Part shown: positions 1-6,226 of the stretch, piece after piece
How the letters are laid out: every line of letters starts with the position of its first letter
Position numbering within the stretch: the first letter of the stretch is position 1
Source: an uncultured Persicitalea sp.
Lineage (GTDB): Bacteria > Bacteroidota > Bacteroidia > Cytophagales > Spirosomataceae
Reading direction: 5' to 3'
Assembly: GCA_950075905.1 (NCBI GenBank)
Contig: CATMVR010000125.1
Location: 1 to 9,658 of the forward strand
DNA: 9,658 bases
Notes under the pieces: generated by a model
What the model saw: only the letters and a program-made list of their open reading frames with translations
The model's database searches: none
What the model was told of the DNA's origin: nothing
Position numbers and translations under genes: made by a program

Positions 1-110
1 GCCGAGCTAAGCGGGAAGGTTGACTTTTCCGAAAATACCGACTGGGCCTGTGCTCCCATTGCACAGAGTAAAAAGACAAGGGCAGGGAAAATGCGCTTAG
101 CTACCTTCAT
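1..110 (-). CDS. Secreted protein, N-terminal fragment (possible glycoside hydrolase)
   Basis: This is the 5' end of a gene cut by the left edge of the window; it is easy to miss because only 36 codons are present. It starts with ATG (CAT at 108-110 on the plus strand), 30 bases after the xylanase stop, in the same direction. The visible peptide is a textbook signal peptide: Lys/Arg-rich start MKVAKR, hydrophobic core FPALVFLLCAMGA, then AQAQ, where cleavage is likely at about residue 22. The mature start reads SVFSEKSTFPLSS. The product is therefore probably exported, and the spacing suggests it is the next gene of the xylan operon. The 'FPLSS' start faintly recalls bacterial GH127 (DUF1680) arabinofuranosidases, which would fit arabinoxylan, but too little is visible to assign a family. 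Presence of a real exported gene is well supported; its function is not. Confidence 0.8.
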   Translation of the reverse strand, partial: MKVAKRIFPALVFLLCAMGAQAQSVFSEKSTFPLSS

Positions 111-140
111 TTTTAGTGAATTTTTGTGATAAAGGGTACA

Positions 141-1211
141 TCAGAATTTTACAACCTGCCAGAACGCTGGCTTGGGTTGGTAGTTCTGATCAAATAGCAG
201 GGGATAGTCCTTCCGTCCCCGAACGGGAAAATTGTCAAGCCAGGTTGCTTTGTCCGATACATTCCAAAACGTCACGCCTGTAATCGCTCCCTTGTGTTTT
301 CTAAACGTATCGAATATCATCTTATACTGAGCCGTTTGCTTCCGGATCATTTCTTCGGTGAGTACCCCGTCGTCCGTAGGTTTTTTTGGACGGGCCTCGT
401 GTTCTTTGGGATAAACCGATACGTCCAGTTCGGTGATCTGGACGTCCAGCCCGAGGTCGGCAAATTTCCTGATAGACTCCTCCAATTCCTGCTCGCTTGG
501 CTCGTCCAGCGCCCAATGTCCCTGCAACCCTACCCCGTGGATAGGCACTCCTTTTTCTTTCAGCTTTTTGACAATCTGAAATATCTTGTCCCGTTTTACC
601 TTGTTTTCCGTATTGTAGTCATTGTAAAACAGCTTTGCGGCCGGATCGGCTGCGTGGGCATATTCAAAGGCTTTTTCGATGTAGTCTTCCCCGATAATTT
701 CGTAAAATTTAGAATTTCGGTAGATACTCTCCCCCCCATCGGGTACGGCTTCGTTTACTACATCCCAGGCATAGATCTTACCCTTGTAGCGAGTCACGAC
801 ATCGGTAATATGCTGCCGCAGCCGGGCCAAAAGTACCTCACGGCTTACTTGCTGACCATTGGCATCGGTAAAAAACCAGCGGGGCGTCTGACTATGCCAG
901 CAGAGGGTATGGCCGCGTACTTTCAGGCCGTTCTTTTGGGCAAAATCAACGATCGCATCGGCATCCTGCCAGTAGTACCGGTTTTCCTCGGGATGAATGG
1001 GCCCCATTTTCATGGCATTTTCGGGCGTCACACTGTTAAATTGCTGCACAATCAGCTCCGCTTCCGGACCGGTAAGGTTTCGGGGAGCTACCGCTACTCC
1101 TACGGGAAAGTAATCTTTGTAGGCCGATTTCAAAGTGGGCTGGGCGGTAGAATGTACGCCGGTGAGAAACTGGCTCAGCAGCAGGAACAAGGGAACCAAA
1201 GTTTTTGTCAT
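141..1211 (-). CDS. Secreted GH10 endo-1,4-beta-xylanase
   Basis: This enzyme hydrolyses internal beta-1,4 bonds of xylan by a retaining mechanism. The 356-residue protein has a signal peptide (about 1-23, ending HSTAQ) followed by a single complete GH10 barrel, a normal length for a one-domain member. Visible family motifs are SVTPENAMKMGPIHP (60-74), with the substrate-binding N/K; VRGHTLCWHSQTP (98-110); and WDVVNEA (149-155), where Glu154 is the expected acid/base. Further on are YNDYN (196-200), GVGLQGHW (226-233), and ITELDVS (259-265), with Glu261 as the expected nucleophile. The C-terminal GVTFWNVSDKATW (312-324) is also typical. All catalytic residues are present. No carbohydrate-binding module, and no lipoprotein or type IX sorting domain, is seen, so it may act in the periplasm or be released. 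It lies 46 bases downstream of the esterase gene and 30 bases upstream of the next secreted gene, indicating one operon. No strong Shine-Dalgarno precedes the ATG, as is usual in this phylum. Confidence 0.96.
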   Translation of the reverse strand: MTKTLVPLFLLLSQFLTGVHSTAQPTLKSAYKDYFPVGVAVAPRNLTGPEAELIVQQFNSVTPENAMKMGPIHPEENRYYWQDADAIVDFAQKNGLKVRGHTLCWHSQTPRWFFTDANGQQVSREVLLARLRQHITDVVTRYKGKIYAWDVVNEAVPDGGESIYRNSKFYEIIGEDYIEKAFEYAHAADPAAKLFYNDYNTENKVKRDKIFQIVKKLKEKGVPIHGVGLQGHWALDEPSEQELEESIRKFADLGLDVQITELDVSVYPKEHEARPKKPTDDGVLTEEMIRKQTAQYKMIFDTFRKHKGAITGVTFWNVSDKATWLDNFPVRGRKDYPLLFDQNYQPKPAFWQVVKF

Positions 1212-1257
1212 GATTTGTTTAGTATTGCGTTTTAGGAAAATCTGAGCTATTCGTTTG

Positions 1258-3186
1258 CTACCTGAATAGCCGCTGTGAAAACTCCATCAGGTCGTGACGC
1301 CACACGGGCCAGGTATGGCCCCCGGGGTACTCACTGTACTTGTATTTAATGCCCATGTCATCGAACTTTTTGAGCATGATCTGGCAGTTTTGGTAGGCAA
1401 TATCCTCCTTCCCGCCCATCGAAATCCACAATTCCTTCAAGTTGGTATTGATGGCGCTGGTGTTGGCCTTCATGTATTCGTACTGCGGATCGGAAAGCTT
1501 GGAGTTGTTGGCAAACCAGCCCGAACTGAATACGCCCAGGTACGAAAACAGATCGGTGTTTTTTATTCCAGCGTACAACGTCTGAAGTCCACCCATAGAC
1601 AGCCCCGCCAAAGCGCGGTTGCGGGCGTCGGTCTCGACCCGAAAATTATTTTCCACGTAAGGGATTGCGGCTGTTTTCAATTCGTTTTCAAACGACCGCA
1701 GTACGTTTTCATTGAATCCGCCCAGACCGCCGCTACTCACATTTCCGTCCAGCATCACCACTACCATGGGCTTCGCTTTATTTTCAGCGATCATATTGTC
1801 CAGAATCACGTTAGTTTTCCCCTGCGAGGCCCAGCCCCGCTGATCTTCGCCGCCACCATGCAATAGATACAGTACGGGGTACTTCGCGCTGGATTGATCG
1901 TAGCCCGGCGGGGTATATACGTACATTTCGCGCCAGGTATTCAGGGCCCTGGAGTAGTATTGCCGGATCCGGATATCGCCGTGGGGTACCTCTTTGAGGG
2001 TGTAGTAGTCCCCGTCGCGGGTAGGAATCTCTATGCCACTGGCCATGCGGCCCATGCCGTAGAAAGTCTCACTGCCAGGATCAACCACGGCCACGCCATC
2101 GATGAGCAGGGAGTAGTAGTGAAATCCCCGGCTGATGGGCTCTGTGGTTACCGTCCAGAAACCGCTCGTATCTTTTTCTGCTTCGTATTTTTTTCCAAGG
2201 TCAAATTGTACTCGTTGGGCGGCGGGTGCCTTTACCCGGAAAATCACCCGGTTGTCGGGCAAAACCTGTGGGTACTTACTATTCCGAACGTTGGTTGAGG
2301 CAGGGGTACCCAGCACCGAATAGCGCGGAAACTGGGAGGCATCCACCGGTTTGAACAGAAACTGGGAGAACATGTACAGTCCATTTTTCCAGACTTTGAA
2401 ATCGTGACCTCCCGTCTCGAGGTAGTAAATATGCGGTACGTCATGCTGGTAGAGGTAGTCGTGGGTGCGTTTACTGAAAGTAATCAGCCCATCGGCATCC
2501 CCGCAGGAAATCCATAGAAGTTTCAACTTCTTTTTGGCTTCTTCAGGATCGGGTACGAGTTCCTGCGGAGGTTTGGTGTTGGGGGCCGACGAAAAACCAC
2601 CCACCCAGGCAAACCTATCCAGATTGCCAAGTCCGAAATTGAGCGATTGTCCGCCACCCATCGAAAGGCCGGCGATAGCGCGGTGCTCGCGGTCGGTGAG
2701 CGTTGGGTACTTTTTTTCGATAAAGGGAATCAAGTCATTCAGCAGGTCTTTTTCAAAGGTGGCAAATGCCTCAACCTTTTCCCGGTCGAATACATTGCCC
2801 ACGGCCCGGTCGTCCTTCATGGCGCGGCCGTTGGGCATCACTACGATCATGGGTGCTAATTTTCCATCGGCATACAGGTTGTCCAATATTGCCTGCGGAT
2901 TGGCCCCTTTCAGCCATTCTTTCTCGTCGCCCCCAATACCGTGCAGCAGGTACAGTACCGGGTACTTCGTCTTTTTGGTGTAGCCCGGTGGCGTGTACAC
3001 CAATGCCTTGCGGGTGGTACCTACCGTTTTTGAGGCGTAACTGACAATATCGATTTTACCGTTGGCAATGCCCGTACGTACCTGGTCAAAGCCCTTTGGG
3101 GCTTCTTTTTCCAGAGGTTGGGCATACAAATTGAATTGCACTATCGACAAAATGGCCAGAAAAGCACCAGTTGTACTAATTCTCAT
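1258..3186 (-). CDS. Secreted two-headed CE1-type esterase (feruloyl/acetyl xylan esterase)
   Basis: This 642-residue exported protein probably removes ester-linked ferulate or acetate from xylan. After a signal peptide (about 1-22, ending LYAQ) comes an esterase-D/CE1 domain (about 35-280), an E-set/CBM48-like beta domain (about 305-390), and a second esterase domain (about 400-642). The domains are clear relatives of each other: both contain YTPPGY, KYPVLYLLHG and AGLSMGG. Domain 1 has nucleophile Ser175, acid Asp230 or Asp232 (WISCGDAD) and His261 (GGHDF). Domain 2 has Ser530, an acid at Glu594 or Asp595 (WISMGGKED) and His624 (GGHTWPVW). Both triads therefore look intact. The E-set plus second esterase is the usual Bacteroidota CE1 arrangement; the first esterase is the addition. 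The two domains differ around the catalytic acid and His, so they may prefer different esters; this is inference. The ATG at 3184-3186 directly precedes the signal peptide. The gene lies just upstream of the GH10 gene. Confidence 0.93.
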   Translation of the reverse strand: MRISTTGAFLAILSIVQFNLYAQPLEKEAPKGFDQVRTGIANGKIDIVSYASKTVGTTRKALVYTPPGYTKKTKYPVLYLLHGIGGDEKEWLKGANPQAILDNLYADGKLAPMIVVMPNGRAMKDDRAVGNVFDREKVEAFATFEKDLLNDLIPFIEKKYPTLTDREHRAIAGLSMGGGQSLNFGLGNLDRFAWVGGFSSAPNTKPPQELVPDPEEAKKKLKLLWISCGDADGLITFSKRTHDYLYQHDVPHIYYLETGGHDFKVWKNGLYMFSQFLFKPVDASQFPRYSVLGTPASTNVRNSKYPQVLPDNRVIFRVKAPAAQRVQFDLGKKYEAEKDTSGFWTVTTEPISRGFHYYSLLIDGVAVVDPGSETFYGMGRMASGIEIPTRDGDYYTLKEVPHGDIRIRQYYSRALNTWREMYVYTPPGYDQSSAKYPVLYLLHGGGEDQRGWASQGKTNVILDNMIAENKAKPMVVVMLDGNVSSGGLGGFNENVLRSFENELKTAAIPYVENNFRVETDARNRALAGLSMGGLQTLYAGIKNTDLFSYLGVFSSGWFANNSKLSDPQYEYMKANTSAINTNLKELWISMGGKEDIAYQNCQIMLKKFDDMGIKYKYSEYPGGHTWPVWRHDLMEFSQRLFR

Positions 3187-3216
3187 AGCTATCGGGATTT
3201 AGGAGGTTTTTTTAGG

Positions 3217-3234
3217 TTGGTAAAGCTATACCAA
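3217..3234. promoter_or_regulatory. 18-bp near-palindrome upstream of the esterase gene
   Basis: The sequence TTGGTAAAGCTATACCAA matches its own reverse complement at 16 of 18 positions (TTGGTA / TACCAA arms around AAGCTA). It lies in the 91-base gap between the GH43 remnant and the esterase start, about 30 bases upstream of the esterase ATG. It could be a protein-binding site for a promoter of the esterase-xylanase genes or a small RNA stem. It has a central GC step rather than the CG typical of LacI-family sites, and no T-run follows, so neither the LacI operator nor the terminator reading is strong. Confidence 0.35.
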
Positions 3235-3277
3235 TGGCATCAGGGCATTGTCACAGTAAATACTTTGAGGCCGCCTA

Positions 3278-3637
3278 TCAGGGCTTAATCAATTCCAGCT
3301 TTCCGTCGGGTGTACGTTTCAGCTCCCGGACTTTGATATTCCGTAAATGGGTTTTTCCAGAAAGCTCCACATCATGGTAATAGAGGTACCATTTTTCCTT
3401 GAACTCTACGATGGAATGGTGGGTGGTCCAGCCAGTCACAGGCTCCATGAAGGTACCCTGGTAGGTAAACGGACCGTAGGGGCTCTTGCTTGTGGCGTAA
3501 GCAAGCAAGTGCGTATCGCCGGTAGAGTAGGTAAAATAGTAGATGTCATTGTATTTGTGCATCGGCTCAGCAGAGCCAGGCCAGTTCATGTAAATCTGAT
3601 CATACTTTTCAGCGTATTTTTGGTCATTTTCGGCGAT
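3278..3637 (-). pseudogene. GH43 glycosidase, 5'-truncated remnant
   Basis: Only the last third of a GH43 (beta-xylosidase/arabinofuranosidase family) propeller is left. From the internal ATG at 3587-3589 it gives 103 residues, whereas family members are usually 300 or more. Recognisable pieces are PMHKYNDIYYFTYSTGDTH, YATSKSPYGPFTYQG and GWTTHHSIVEFKEKWYLYYHD. Protein-like sequence in the same frame continues upstream of that ATG (IAENDQKYAEKYDQIY) to a TAG at 3638-3640, so the ATG is not a true start and the gene has lost its 5' part. The Glu of GSAEP (residue 8 from the ATG) may be the old general acid, but the blades carrying the catalytic base and the pKa-modulating Asp are gone, as is any signal peptide. 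The break lies within about 15 bases of the lacI stop codon, suggesting a deletion between lacI and the GH43 gene. An assembly error cannot be excluded. The fragment is very unlikely to be active. Confidence 0.85.
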
Positions 3638-3652
3638 CTATTGGTTTTAATG

Positions 3653-4690
3653 CTACGTTTTAATCAGTTTAGGTACTCGTTGGGAAGACTCCCGTACGAT
3701 CAACTCGTGGTTAAGAAGAATGGTATTGGTGGAGCTGATTCGCAGCCGTCCGTTGAGGTGATTGATCAGGCTTTGGGCCGCAATTTCTCCCATTTCCTGC
3801 CCGGGGTACCGGACCGTCGATAGGTTGGGGGCTACCAGTTGGGCTACCGGATCGTCGTTGAAGCCAACAACGGCAACATCTTGCGGGATGGAAAAACCCT
3901 TTTTGATGAGTCCACCCACACAGCTGGCCGCGCACAAATCACTGGCTACGAACAGACCATCGGGTACCTGCGTCATTTGAGTGAGTGTTTCCACGGCATC
4001 CAGCCCATCCTGACGGGTGAGGTTTGTGACTTTTACCAGGTCTTCATCTGCGGGGAGGCCGTGGTCTAACAGGGCCATGCGATAGCCTTTGAGACGGTCG
4101 GAATACACATTTCGTTTAATATTGCCTGTTACATGCATAATCCGGCGGCAGCCTTGCCCAATCAGATGCGTAGTTGCTTCGTAGCCGGCTTTGAAATTGT
4201 CAATGACGATATTGGTACAATTTTTCTGCTCCATTACCCGGTCAAACAACATGACGGGAATGTTCTTGCGGAAAAAGGTATTGAAATGGTTGAGGTTATC
4301 GGTATCAGAAGCCAGCGATACCAGTAGGCCATCTACCCGGGTATTGTACATAGTTTTAGCATTCGCCATTTCTTTTTTCAGCTGTTCTAATGACTGGCTG
4401 ATAATGAGGTTATAATTGGACTCATTGGCTACTTTTTCCATTCCGGCCAGCACGGTAGCGATAAAGAAGCTGTCCAGCCTAGGTACGATCACCCCGATAG
4501 TCCGGGTTTCCTTGCGCCGGAGGTTGCTGGCAAAGGTATTGGAACGATACCCCAGTTCGAGCGCTTTGCTATTAATCAGTTGTTTGGTCTGGGTGCTGAT
4601 TCCCGGATGGTCGTTCAGGGCGCGGCTCACCGTAGCCGCTGAGAGATTTAATAGTTTGGCAATATCGTAGATGGTTGGTTCTTTTTCCAT
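3653..4690 (-). CDS. LacI-family transcriptional repressor
   Basis: This 345-residue cytoplasmic DNA-binding regulator has normal LacI/PurR length and architecture. The N-terminal helix-turn-helix is PTIYDIAKLLNLSAATVSRALN (residues 5-26, with recognition helix SAATVSRALN). It is followed by the hinge helix around FASNLRRKETRTIGVIVP, with Leu57 at the place of the residue that inserts into the central base step of the operator. The periplasmic-binding-protein-like effector domain (about 62-335) includes VDGLLVS, MLFDRV, VVGFNDDPVAQLVAPNLSTV and the end motif HELIVRES. The gene is first in line with the GH43 remnant, esterase and xylanase, all on one strand, so it probably controls them in response to a xylan-derived sugar or oligosaccharide; the ligand is inferred from context only. 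Two dyads with TGCAA/TTGCA arms lie 175 and 403 bases upstream of its start and are likely binding sites, suggesting autoregulation. The ATG at 4688-4690 gives the canonical N-terminus. Confidence 0.95.
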   Translation of the reverse strand: MEKEPTIYDIAKLLNLSAATVSRALNDHPGISTQTKQLINSKALELGYRSNTFASNLRRKETRTIGVIVPRLDSFFIATVLAGMEKVANESNYNLIISQSLEQLKKEMANAKTMYNTRVDGLLVSLASDTDNLNHFNTFFRKNIPVMLFDRVMEQKNCTNIVIDNFKAGYEATTHLIGQGCRRIMHVTGNIKRNVYSDRLKGYRMALLDHGLPADEDLVKVTNLTRQDGLDAVETLTQMTQVPDGLFVASDLCAASCVGGLIKKGFSIPQDVAVVGFNDDPVAQLVAPNLSTVRYPGQEMGEIAAQSLINHLNGRLRISSTNTILLNHELIVRESSQRVPKLIKT

Positions 4691-4704
4691 GTCACTCGTT
4701 TAAG

Positions 4705-4753
4705 TAGGTAAGGTTGCAAAGTAAAATTACGATAGAATTTGTTACCTTACCTA
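4705..4753. promoter_or_regulatory. 10-bp inverted repeat in the lacI leader
   Basis: TAGGTAAGGT (4705-4714) and ACCTTACCTA (4744-4753) are perfect reverse complements separated by 29 bases. The inner end lies 15 bases upstream of the lacI ATG. In the lacI mRNA this would form a stem close to the ribosome-binding region, or it may be a two-half-site protein-binding element. Its arms differ from the TGCAA/TTGCA dyads further upstream, so a second regulator or an RNA structure is more likely than another LacI site. No T-run follows, so it is not a classical terminator. Confidence 0.4.
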
Positions 4754-4864
4754 TTGTCTTCAAATCGAGGCCTTTTTAGTTCTTGTTTACTGCCTCCACA
4801 ATCTACCACCAATCCGGCTGCCTCATTTTCTCCATAGAGGCCTTTTTTTTAAAATTTATCTATT

Positions 4865-4878
4865 TGCAATCGATTGCA
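4865..4878. promoter_or_regulatory. Probable LacI-family operator O1 (perfect 14-bp palindrome)
   Basis: TGCAATCGATTGCA is a perfect palindrome with a central CG step, the form expected for LacI/GalR-family operators, whose hinge-helix leucine inserts into the central CpG. It lies 175 bases upstream of the lacI start, in AT-rich DNA. The neighbouring LacI-family gene is the obvious candidate ligand, giving autoregulation and control of the downstream xylan genes. Binding is inferred from sequence form and position. Confidence 0.72.
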
Positions 4879-5092
4879 CAAATTAATTAAAAAAAAGTAA
4901 AACAAACTAATTATTTCCCAAGCAAATAATCTCTACCAAAGAGTTTATAAACGCTAAAAAGTATTATTTAACACTAGAATACGAATATTTTAGTGACACT
5001 TATGATTTGAAACAGGCAAGTACATAGCGCCCGGGGAGAAGAAATTTTTTTCAATTGAGCACGTTACAGACAATTTTTTATAATAAAATAAA

Positions 5093-5106
5093 TGCAATCA
5101 GTTGCA
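5093..5106. promoter_or_regulatory. Probable auxiliary LacI-family operator O2 (imperfect dyad)
   Basis: TGCAATCAGTTGCA shares both outer arms (TGCAA and TTGCA) with O1, but the four central bases are not self-complementary. It is centred 228 bases from O1. Two matching sites at this distance would allow repression by DNA looping, or O2 could control a plus-strand promoter that once served a gene now lost. It sits just after the AT-rich stretch TTTTTTATAATAAAATAAA, which could be part of a promoter. Confidence 0.55.
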
Positions 5107-5140
5107 AAATTAATCCTAACCTCACCAGACTTTTGTGTCA

Positions 5141-5479
5141 CTTCGGTGAATGGAGTACCCTGCCTAAAACCGGAAGTAATGAAAATGCGACCGTTGCTTT
5201 CGGGACGAGCTGGTTAAAGTTGATCAGCCCGTTGCCGTATAGCTGCCTATCGCCAGAATGTAAGGGTTCGCGGAGGTGTACAGTGTGGTTTTCCAATCCA
5301 TATAGCATGGGTAATGAACAGGCTACTGCCGAATAAAGCCCCACCAGCCATTGACTATTTTCGGTATGGTCCAGCGGGAGTGGCTTAGTGAGGGAATGAA
5401 TGATTCGATATGCATGGAACGGAAATTTTAGCGGATAAAGTGCAGAATAATGCTCCTGATGGCGGGCTGGAATAGCTTT
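5141..5479 (-). other. Unidentified coding-like island (possible decayed gene)
   Basis: Base composition rises here compared with the AT-rich DNA to its left. On the minus strand a frame stays open for 113 codons between a TAG (5480-5482) and a TGA (5138-5140). It has no plausible start: the only Met is deep inside, in SLPMLYGLENHT, and the first GTG is at 5344. A plus-strand frame is also open from about 5055 to 5336, but only from a TTG. The minus-strand peptide is rich in Leu, Pro and His, has no signal peptide, and matches no family I recognise. It may be a gene remnant, an antisense shadow of one, a structured RNA, or part of a mobile element. From 5480 to 5533 I see only the leader of the START-domain gene. 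Confidence 0.3.
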
Positions 5480-5533
5480 CTAAGGGGAGAGAACAATTTT
5501 TGATACATTACTTATTCACCAACCATTCACTAA

Positions 5534-6202
5534 ATGAAAAAAAATACGCTCATTGCTCTATTACTAGTGTTGATTCAATGTACCGCTTTCGGAGGGCCTG
5601 CTCATGCCCCAACAAATGACACGGATTGGAAACTGGAAAAAAACGGAAATGGGATAAGAGTTTATTCCCGACAAGGTACTGATAGTAAGTTTAAGGAAAT
5701 CAGGGTCTTATGCGAGATTAAAGGTACTTTGTCGCAGTTCTATTCTTTTTTTGTGGATGTAGATCATTACGAAGATGTGATCAAAGGTACCAAAGTGGCT
5801 AAATTGATCACCCAGCCCAATTCGTTTGAATTTATGTACTATACTGTGATTGACCTACCCTGGCCAGCCAGTAACCGAGATCTTACGATCCAGACAAATA
5901 TCGACGTCGATAAGGGGAATGATAAAATGACTATCCAGGCGGAAAATAAGGAAGGGGTCAAACCCAAAAACTCCTCTCTGGTACGCATTCCGTACTGGCG
6001 GGCCGAGTGGCGGGTCAGGCAAAAAGAAAACAATTACCTGGATATAGAGTACTTTTTCAAGGTGGATCCGGGCGGAAACCTACCGGCCTGGATTGTGAAC
6101 GAAACCGCACCCAAATCTGCTTACCAAACATTTATCAATCTTGAAGAAAATCTGAAACTTCCCCGTTATCAGAATAAAAATTACCCTTTTCTAGATTCTT
6201 AG
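5534..6202 (+). CDS. Exported START-domain lipid-binding-like protein
   Basis: This 222-residue protein has an N-terminal signal peptide (KKNTLIALLLVLIQCTAFG, about residues 2-20) and one START domain (about 30-210). The START family forms a helix-grip fold that binds a hydrophobic ligand; in bacteria the ligand is usually unknown. Family-like features are the start DWKLEKNGNGIRVYSR (31-46), the FKEIRV strand (53-58), YYTVIDLPWPASNRDL (102-117), VRIPYWRAEWRV (150-161) and the ending KVDPGGNLPAWIVN (176-189). The cysteine at 16 lacks a proper lipobox (LIQC), so a lipoprotein is unlikely. It is the only plus-strand gene in the window and ends 24 bases from the stop of the convergent DUF1501 gene, with no clear terminator between them. 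The ATG at 5534 gives a clean signal peptide; no Shine-Dalgarno is evident. No functional link to the xylan genes is visible. Confidence 0.88.
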   Translation: MKKNTLIALLLVLIQCTAFGGPAHAPTNDTDWKLEKNGNGIRVYSRQGTDSKFKEIRVLCEIKGTLSQFYSFFVDVDHYEDVIKGTKVAKLITQPNSFEFMYYTVIDLPWPASNRDLTIQTNIDVDKGNDKMTIQAENKEGVKPKNSSLVRIPYWRAEWRVRQKENNYLDIEYFFKVDPGGNLPAWIVNETAPKSAYQTFINLEENLKLPRYQNKNYPFLDS

Positions 6203-6226
6203 CGAGATCAAGAAAGAAAACTCTTC

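Larger units (their letters stand above)
4691..5137. other. AT-rich intergenic/regulatory region upstream of lacI
   Basis: No credible gene is seen here. The stretch from about 4850 to 5100 is strongly A+T-rich, with runs of A and T that fit a promoter or bent-DNA region. It contains the lacI leader inverted repeat (4705-4753), two copies of GAGGCCTTTTT (4767-4777 and 4837-4847), and two LacI-type dyads (4865-4878 and 5093-5106). I looked for the Bacteroidota promoter pattern (TTTG about 20 bases before TAnnTTTG) and found only partial matches, so no promoter is placed. Confidence 0.6.

Noticed and set aside
5..102. Perfect 9-bp inverted repeat AGCTAAGCG / CGCTTAGCT.
   Set aside because: The arms are 80 bases apart and both lie inside the coding sequence of the partial secreted gene, so chance is the likelier explanation.
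294..1235. Long plus-strand open frame (313 codons) opposite the xylanase.
   Set aside because: It is the exact antisense of a clear GH10 gene, with no family motifs of its own.
4820..4850. Plus-strand terminator-like element: GCCTC/GAGGC stem followed by eight T.
   Set aside because: The stem is only 5 bp with a 12-base loop, and no plus-strand gene lies upstream to need termination.
5055..5336. Plus-strand open frame of 93 codons as a real gene.
   Set aside because: It begins with TTG, its only Met is near the end, it runs through the putative O2 operator, and no family is recognised.
6203..6226. Bidirectional terminator between the convergent START and DUF1501 genes.
   Set aside because: The 24-base gap contains no stable stem followed by a T-run on either strand.
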